Positions 58,201 through 64,000 of a DNA stretch of 64,000 bases are shown here, one piece after another. The stretch's first letter is position 1, and each line of letters opens with the position of its first letter. The notes beneath the pieces are model-generated. The model was given only the letters and a program-made list of their open reading frames with translations, searched no databases and was not told the DNA's origin. The translations under genes were made by a program, and so were the position numbers. The DNA comes from Phoenix dactylifera (taxonomy: Eukaryota > Streptophyta > Magnoliopsida > Arecales > Arecaceae), in the NCBI RefSeq assembly GCF_009389715.1, contig NC_052400.1:1426001-1490000 (forward strand). The letters are read 5' to 3'.

Positions 58201-61200
58201 AGCGAGTACAAAAAGAGGTGGATTTAAAATTTCACCCACCCACTAGCTTGATGGATAGGTAACCGCTATGTGATATGATGAGATTTTAGGATTTGCGAAA
58301 GAGGATGTATGATTGCTAGTTAAACCATGGTGGAACCGTTGGCCTGCAATGCAACCACTAAAATGAATTAGTCCGGGCCAATGGGCTAGACTAGAGCATT
58401 TACCTAGATGCATTTGGGTTTGGTCTCTTCATAATTTTGCCAAGCCCGAGCTAGCCAAACCTAGAGAGGGATGAGGGTGGTCAGAGAGAGGCATAGAGGT
58501 CGACCCGATCAGGGGGAGTAGAAAGGAGGCTAGCCAAAAAGGGACAAGAGAAAAAAAGTGTGATTGCAAGCATGGTCTACTGTGCCGGTACCGGATATCG
58601 GATTACCGTGCCTTAATCCAGAAATGCAATTAACGCTACGCGCCTTTTTCTATTTAACAACCAAATAACCCCCACTTATCCTGACCCTGTCGCATCATAA
58701 ACAACACACCTTTTCTCTCCACTTCTCAACCGAAACGTAACCCCGCGCAGTGGGACTCCCAACAACTTCAAAAGTTTCAAACAGAGGAGACTAGCCCATA
58801 TAGGATAGGGGAAGAAAGAGAAGTGAGGAAGTTGACTAGAGAGGGATGAGGGTGGTCAGTGTAGGATAGAGAAAGAGAGAACAAGACAGAGAAGACTAGC
58901 CCATACAGGATAGGGGAAGAGAGAGAAGCGGAGGAAGTTGACTAGAGAGGGATGAGGATGGTCAGAGAGAGGCATAGAAGGTTGACCCAATCAGGAAGAG
59001 TAGAAAGGAGGCTAGCCAAAAAGGGACGAGAGAAAAAAAGCATGATTGCAAGCATGGTCTGCTGTGCCGGTACCGGATATCGGATTGGTTGCCCGACGGT
59101 GCGGGTCAGTACGGGCCCGTGCCGTGCCCTAAATCAAGAAAAGCAATTAACGCTACGTGCCTTTTCCTATTTAACAACTAAAATAACCCCTACTTATCCT
59201 GACCCCACCACATCATAAACGACACACTTTTCCTCTCCACTCCTCAACCGAAATGTAACCCCGCGGAGTGGGACTCCCAACAACTTCAAAAGTTTCAAAC
59301 AGAGGAGACTAGCCCGTATAGGATAGGGGAAGAGAAAGGAGAAGCGGAGGAAGTTGACTAGAGAGGGATAAGGGTGGTCAGAGAGAGGCATAGAAGGCCG
59401 ACCCGATCAGGGGGAGTAGAAAGGAGGCTAGCCAAAAAGGGATGAGAGAAAAAAAGCGTGATTGTAAGCATGGTTTGCTGTGCTGGTATCGAATACCGGA
59501 CTGGTTGTCCGGCGGCACGGATCGGTACGGGCCCATGTTGTGCCTGTACCAACATAGTAGAGGAAGCAGGAAAAAGGGCAAACAAAAAGAGAGAGAGAGA
59601 GAGAAGGGGGCGAGAGGGAGGCAGAGAGGGGGATGGGAGAGAGAAAAAGAGAGAGAAGTGGGAGAGAGGGAGGGGAGAGGAGGGTGGCGGAGGCCTAGAA
59701 ACAGCGGACCCGGCCGCGGCCTCCGCCTTCTGCCACAGCGCCGGCCTCCAACTGCCCTCCGCCAGCCTCCCTCCCTCCCTCTCCCTCCCTTTCCCGCTCG
59801 CTCACTCTCGTTTTCTCTCTTTCCTTCTTCTCTCCCTCCGGCAATGGATTTCGTTTTCATTGCCAGAACCGTCTCGGTCCGCCGTCAAAGCGGCTTGATA
59901 CCACCAGAACCGTCCAGTTCGAGATGGTTCCACCTACCCTGATTACAAGAGTGGAATAGGAAGGGAGAAAAAGCTAGCACCAGTCAAGGGCTAGGTAGAG
60001 AAAGGAGTGTGCTAGGTGGGGCGACATCGGCCGGTGGAAAATAGGGCAGGAGAAGCATGCTAGACTAGGGTTTTTTTCTTTCTCCCAAATCCCATCCTTT
60101 CTTTATCTTCTTTGTTACTCTAGATTTTGCAATGAAATAAAAAATATAACATATAGCCATATACTATGTAAAGTACACAATAAATTTCATATATGAAATA
60201 TTAAATAAATATAAATTTATTTATCAGGCCAAGTCAGGCTAAGCTAGGTTAAAAAATAAGCTCCAATGGGTCCAACTTTTATCATGCTTGAAAAATTGAG
60301 GCCCAACCCGATCCGTCCGGCCAAAAATCTCAACCCCGAACTCGACAAAATCAGGTTGGGACTAGCTAGGCCATATAGGCCAAACCAACTTTACTCAAGT
60401 CTACACCCAGTTTAGACCACTGGTTCATATGCTAGTTTAGATTGTAATTGTTTAAATAATAAATTGAATTACAACTTGTTTTGAAAAAACCCATTCAAAG
60501 TAGCAAAGGATAGAATGCGGCAAATCTAGTTTTAAGAAATACAATCATGGGCAACAGAAAGGAGCCAAGATTGTAGATTGGCTTAACTATGAAGGAAGTG
60601 TTGACCCCAAGGGCTGATTTTGATGACCACAAAACATTTAACTATGATTCTAAAGGTCGTAGAGAAGAGAAAATCTATAAGGAAGACCTAATGGCAAATT
60701 AACGAAATCTACAAGAAGTGCATGAGTTGAGGGTTTTAACCCCTAATATAACATCTAAAACAGAAAGGAAGAGTTTAGAGTTCAAAATCCAACATACATA
60801 TAGAAAAGAAGGGTTTTTCATAGCCAGATTCAAATAGAATAAGTGTACCTTGTCATTTATAAGCATAGATAGAAGATGGAGGAGGATATTGAGTTAAGCA
60901 CTACATTTACAACTAAAACTTATGAAAACCAAATTTGTGCAGATGTAGAATTTTATCAAATTCCAATTAACAAAAACATATAATTCTATATTGCATTATT
61001 TCACATAAACTAGAAAAAATTATGATTCACCAATAAACAACCTAGATAAAAATGAATATTTAATGTATCATCAAACAAAACAATGGTAACTTGTATCCAA
61101 ATTAAAATTCTTAATGCTGCATGTCTTTGATGGGATTGGTATTTCTCACAATTTAAGCAAGTATTTGAAAACGAATTCAATGTATTATAATTGAATTTTG

Positions 61201-61360
61201 AAAATGTACCATCATGGTATTTTATAGGTTACAAGAGTTCAATCAAAACATCAATAAAAGAAGCATTGTCTGCATATATATAGATAAACTAATAGTCATG
61301 GAATAGCTTCTTACCTATGAAGCCATGTCTTATAGTATAGCTCCTCAAGAACTTGAAAGC
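55254..61360 (-). CDS. HCS1: biotin--protein ligase (holocarboxylase synthetase), C-terminal exons
   Basis: Four minus-strand exons join in phase: 61315-61360, 56083-56152, 55940-56016 and 55254-55296 (stop at 55254-55256). They encode FQVLEELYYKTWLHSG, then GQKVIIEEQHEG, then GLTSSGYLLATDEDKKSYEL and finally SFDFFKGLVRRKLG before the stop. This is the end of the catalytic domain and the C-terminal SH3-like domain of plant biotin--protein ligase, which attaches biotin to acetyl-CoA carboxylase and 3-methylcrotonyl-CoA carboxylase. The biotin-binding and ATP-binding exons should lie at higher coordinates; I could not find them up to 64000, so the gene continues past the window edge. The intron 56153-61314 is over 5 kb and holds repeats. 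Confidence 0.92.
56153..58440 (-). other. HCS1 intron, retrotransposon-like remnant
   Basis: The stretch 56680-58020 has features suggesting an old LTR element on the plus strand: a possible leader around 56820-56910, an open frame 56907-57176 of unknown family, and CACTATAAATATCCCC (57913-57928) as a TATA-like site in a possible right LTR. No LTR pair or PBS was confirmed. Confidence 0.35.
58463..59468. repeat. tandem array of ~400-bp units in HCS1 intron
   Basis: AGAGAGGGAT(G/A)AGG(G/A)TGGTCAG recurs at 58463, 58842 (partial unit), 58944 and 59360. Each full unit runs through GCTAGCCAAAAAGGGA, ATTG(C/T)AAGCATGGT, a GCCGGTACCGGATATCGG-like block, then AATTAACGCTACG and GGAGACTAGCCC. Units are highly similar, so the array is young. 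The third unit changes into the 59469-59941 element. Confidence 0.85.
59469..59941. mobile_element. GTACCGG-family foldback-like element
   Basis: It begins CATGGTTTGCTGTGCTGG and its other end reads inward as CAGGGTAGGTGGAACC, close to the CAGCGTATGCCGAACC end of the 40- and 47-kb elements. The flanks ATTGTAAG (59461-59468) and ATTACAAG (59942-59949) agree in 6 of 8 bases. The interior is roughly palindromic: purine-rich at 59575-59690, a GC centre with GAAACAGCGGACCCGGCCGC, then pyrimidine-rich at 59765-59840. Confidence 0.65.
59942..61314 (-). other. HCS1 intron, nothing recognised
   Basis: AT-rich intronic sequence. Apart from GT-AG borders of the HCS1 exon at 61315-61360 no feature is supported. 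Confidence 0.5.
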
Positions 61361-61813
61361 CTAATAAAAAAGATGGTAAAGTTCAATAATTGTTAAATAT
61401 ATTCTATATCTGAACTTTTTTAACTAATGGCAAACACACAAAAAACTAGTGGTATTACACCCAGGCATGCTCCAAATGGACTATAGGAATGAAGCGTCAT
61501 CAACAAATAAGGCATCGATTGGTCAGTTTGTAGATGCATGAACTATAAAAGTCACTAATCTGCAAGGGAAGGTAAATCATGAAAATGACCAACTACAATA
61601 ATGATAGATATAAAGTGACGTTGACATTCTTAATAAAAATTACATAGCATGCTAGCAAGGTTCACAACCTACTATAGCTATTCAATTAATATGTCATAAC
61701 GAAAATCATCCTTTACCTTTAGAGTAAGAAAAAAAATTCTTTACAATATGTCCATATTTTGAATAACAGATTCCCTTCAAGAACTACAATGATTATTAGT
61801 GTTTCTCAAGGCT

Positions 61814-61950
61814 CAAGGTTTTGCATACCAGTTTCCGTATCTATACTAGTTCCAAACCGATAAACCTTGTGGACTGAGTGCTCGTACAATATATCTCTTG
61901 GTACCCATACTCAAGACATAGTCCCTATCGATACAGTACAATATGCCTTG
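61814..61950. mobile_element. AT-shifted CAAGGTT-type MITE
   Basis: A 137-bp segment whose ends read inward as CAAGGTTTTGCATACC and CAAGGCATATTGTACTG. These resemble the GTACCGG family after heavy C-to-T decay. The flanks TCAAGGCT and AAAAACAG do not match, so boundaries are tentative. Confidence 0.45.
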
Positions 61951-62088
61951 AAAAACAGTCCAATGCGATAACCATGTCCCTCACCCACCCTCTTGCAATA
62001 TTGGTGCAACATTGTCTGCTATGTCACGATTAACTCATCCAAGATGCAGCTCTCCCACCTTTTGCTACTTAACAAATATAATAGATGA

Positions 62089-62180
62089 CAAGGTTTTGAA
62101 AAATACCGATACCGAACCCCGTACCATTTTTCCATCAGGATGGTACGATGACGATACAATTCTGGTACTAACAATACATA
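62089..62180. repeat. GTACC-family end fragment
   Basis: It starts CAAGGTTTTGAAAAATACCG and continues with CCGATACCG and GTACC words. No matching right end was found. Confidence 0.4.
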
Positions 62181-62360
62181 CCGAAACTAACAGTATTAAA
62201 AAGAATGAAAAACCATATATATATATCAGTAGGTACGCACCGCAATGCTAAGGTGATATAGGAGAGAGTAAAAGAGAAAGGAAGAGATTGAAAGATAGGG
62301 GTGAGAGCGAGAGTGAAAGAGAGAAAATGAGAGGGAAAGGAAGATGGGAGGGAGAGACGA

Positions 62361-62574
62361 GAGAGAGTGAGGGGGAAGAGAAACGAGAGGGAGCGAGTAA
62401 GGTGGTGGAGGGCAAGCTGAGTATGCTGTGACAAGGAAAGAAAAACAGGGGATGCAGCCACCTATTAGAGAGAGTGAGGGGGAAGAGAAATGAGAGGGAG
62501 CGAGTAAAGTGGTGGAGGGCAGGCTGATTATGCTGCGACAAGGAGAGAAAAACAGGGGATGCAACCACCTATTA
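62361..62574. repeat. 107-bp tandem duplication
   Basis: Two adjacent copies start GAGAGAGTGAGGGGGAAGAG (62361 and 62468) and end ACAGGGGATGCA(G/A)CCACCTATTA. They are nearly identical. The minus-strand Ser/Leu/Pro-rich frames across them are composition artefacts. Confidence 0.9.
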
Positions 62575-62782
62575 AAAATAAAGGGAACCAGCTCAAAGGT
62601 AGGCCCATCAATATGCACCAGTACAGACCAATATGTAACTGGTGTTGGTTTGTATCAGGACATGGTATTATACCAACTCGGTCTTTAAATACTTAGTATT
62701 TAAAATTTGAACTCAAGATTTCATTGTACAAAGTATAGAACCGATATAACCTCATAAAATATAAATTAGATTAACGACTGTC

Positions 62783-63284
62783 AAACCATCCCAAACTAGG
62801 TTATTCGGGGGGCACCAGACTGGATTGGCTAGTAATCAGGACGATTCGGCCAGTCAATTTTGTTCAATCAGAGTTTTATAAAACACCCTCCTCTCTCCTC
62901 TCTCCAGATCCTCTATCGTCTCTTGATCCTCCTCGCCTCTCCCCTCTCCCTTCTCTCCCTTTCTCCCGGTCTCCCTCTCCCCTCTCAAGATCCTCTGCGA
63001 CCTCTCTCGTGATGATTTCAGAGATAATGATGACAACTCAACGGTTAAGGTTCCACAATGATGACTCCGTGGCTAGGATTAGGGCTCTGTCACCACCACC
63101 GTCGACGATGTTGGAGGGAGGTATCGTTGTCCCTCCCTCTCTCTCTCTCTCTCCCCCTCCCTCCCTCCCTCCTCCCCTCTCCCTCTCCCTGGTTCTAGTA
63201 CACCTCGGATCAATACGGTACAACTAGTATTGACCAAATCGGTAGCCTGCCGGTACAACCTCTGATACCGGTCAGCAAACCTTG
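62783..63284. repeat. pyrimidine-rich composite repeat, copy 2
   Basis: It starts near CAAACCATCCCAAAC, passes through CT-rich blocks (62880-62990 and 63130-63190), and ends GATACCGGTCAGCAAACCTTG, which reads inward as CAAGGTTTGCTGACCGG. Block order matches 43360-43960. Confidence 0.55.
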
Positions 63285-64000
63285 AATTGGATTAGTAATG
63301 ATTCCTTCCTTTTCAATACTAGCAAATAAGTAACATCATAATTTTTTCCTCTTCTATTGAATGAAGCAGGTGGAGCTCATTCACTCCTCCCTTTTGTCAA
63401 AGAAAGGAAAAGGTAACATCACACTCTCCCTTAACTTATCTATTAATACTTACTGAATTAAAAACAAGAAATCTACCTTTTACTATAGGCAAGAACCTCT
63501 AGCATGAATCCATTTTATCTAACTTCTGATCTTAACCAGCACTAAAATATGATGCCTTACACAAAATAGTTCAGTTTTGGTCAATACTGATTGTTTTTTC
63601 TTAAAAATATTAGTAATCTAACCAAAAAGGGCAAATCCCAAGTTTCAACACCATCTGATTGAAAAGTTATGCAGGCCTCTACACACTAATGGAAACCCTT
63701 CATCAAACCATTATGGCACAATCTAACCCATCTCCTTGCTAGCTTACATAAATTCTTAGTGTCCCAACACCATCAATCATCTACTCAGCAAGGATACTGA
63801 AATGTTAAATCAACAAAGAGAAGGAAGTGTCCATTTGCTCAATTATACAGATCAAATACTAAGAGATATCATTCACTAAGAGATAAATGTTGGCATCAGC
63901 AAAAGAACATTATACAATTCAACAATCAATGAACCCATACACCTCAAGAGGTAATAACAATCATTTATATATGATCCTGTGTCCATGACCACCACAAGTG

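Larger units (their letters stand above)
61361..64000. other. probable upstream HCS1 intron, repeat-rich
   Basis: No further HCS1 exon was found on the minus strand. The region holds GTACC-type fragments, a 107-bp tandem duplication and a pyrimidine-rich composite repeat; the last 700 bases are plain AT-rich sequence. Confidence 0.45.

Noticed and set aside
59378..59942. Long open frames on both strands (146-166 codons)
   Set aside because: They follow (GA)n/(CT)n and GC-rich blocks of the 59.5-kb element and lie in an HCS1 intron.
62226..62618. Ser/Leu/Pro-rich minus-strand frames
   Set aside because: They translate the purine-rich tandem duplication and simple repeats.
63285..63292. AATTGGAT beside the 63.28-kb repeat end versus AATTAGAT near 62765 as a target duplication
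   Set aside because: Only 7 of 8 bases agree, the sequence is AT-rich, and no family-type left end follows the left copy.
1..64000. CRISPR arrays, operons, bacterial promoters or a novel defence-type gene cluster
   Set aside because: The window is plant nuclear DNA with introns; tandem repeats found are direct duplications without regular spacers, and no gene cluster is present.

Overview
This window looks like nuclear DNA of a flowering plant, most likely a monocot with an expanded genome (a palm or similar; this lineage call is inference). The evidence is GT-AG introns of up to several kilobases, plant-specific gene families, and introns and spacers packed with retrotransposon and MITE debris. 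No rRNA, tRNA, organellar, bacterial or viral gene was recognised. All gene models below were built by reading exons, splice sites and codon phase by hand.

Layout. (1) 1-5.4 kb is repeat-rich: a 172-bp tandem duplication, a small non-autonomous LTR retrotransposon (1811-3550) with a clear initiator-Met tRNA primer-binding site, and a tandem pair of ~420-bp units carrying microsatellites. (2) 5452-13859 (minus) holds 12 phase-consistent exons of a TWINKLE-type organellar DNA primase (transit peptide, zinc ribbon, TOPRIM); no helicase half is visible downstream. (3) 16220-19250 (plus) is a three-exon LRR receptor-like pseudokinase without a DFG motif. (4) 21513-23924 (plus) is an intronless PLS-class pentatricopeptide-repeat protein resembling Arabidopsis At4g20770. 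(5) 26225-49204 (minus) is a ~23-kb gene for thiosulfate/3-mercaptopyruvate sulfurtransferase 1 (STR1), convergent with the PPR gene. (6) 49.4-55.2 kb is intergenic with a degenerate LINE. (7) 55254-61360 (minus) contains the last four exons of biotin--protein ligase (holocarboxylase synthetase, HCS1); its 5' exons are not seen up to 64 kb. The genes are unrelated organellar or metabolic housekeeping functions plus one receptor-like protein; nothing suggests a functional cluster.

The most interesting structure is a family of GTACCGG-rich inverted-repeat elements. Several have ends of the type CA(A/G)..GT..GCCG.ACCGG and exactly placed 8-bp flanking duplications (9997-10194, 38168-38326, 40215-40831, 47228-47885; weaker at 54774-54964 and 59469-59941). 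They range from ~160-bp MITEs to ~620-660-bp near-perfect palindromes. Three lie in introns of STR1, one in TWINKLE and one in HCS1. The 8-bp duplications and short inverted ends suggest hAT-type non-autonomous transposons. Further decayed copies and other local tandem arrays fill the spaces between.
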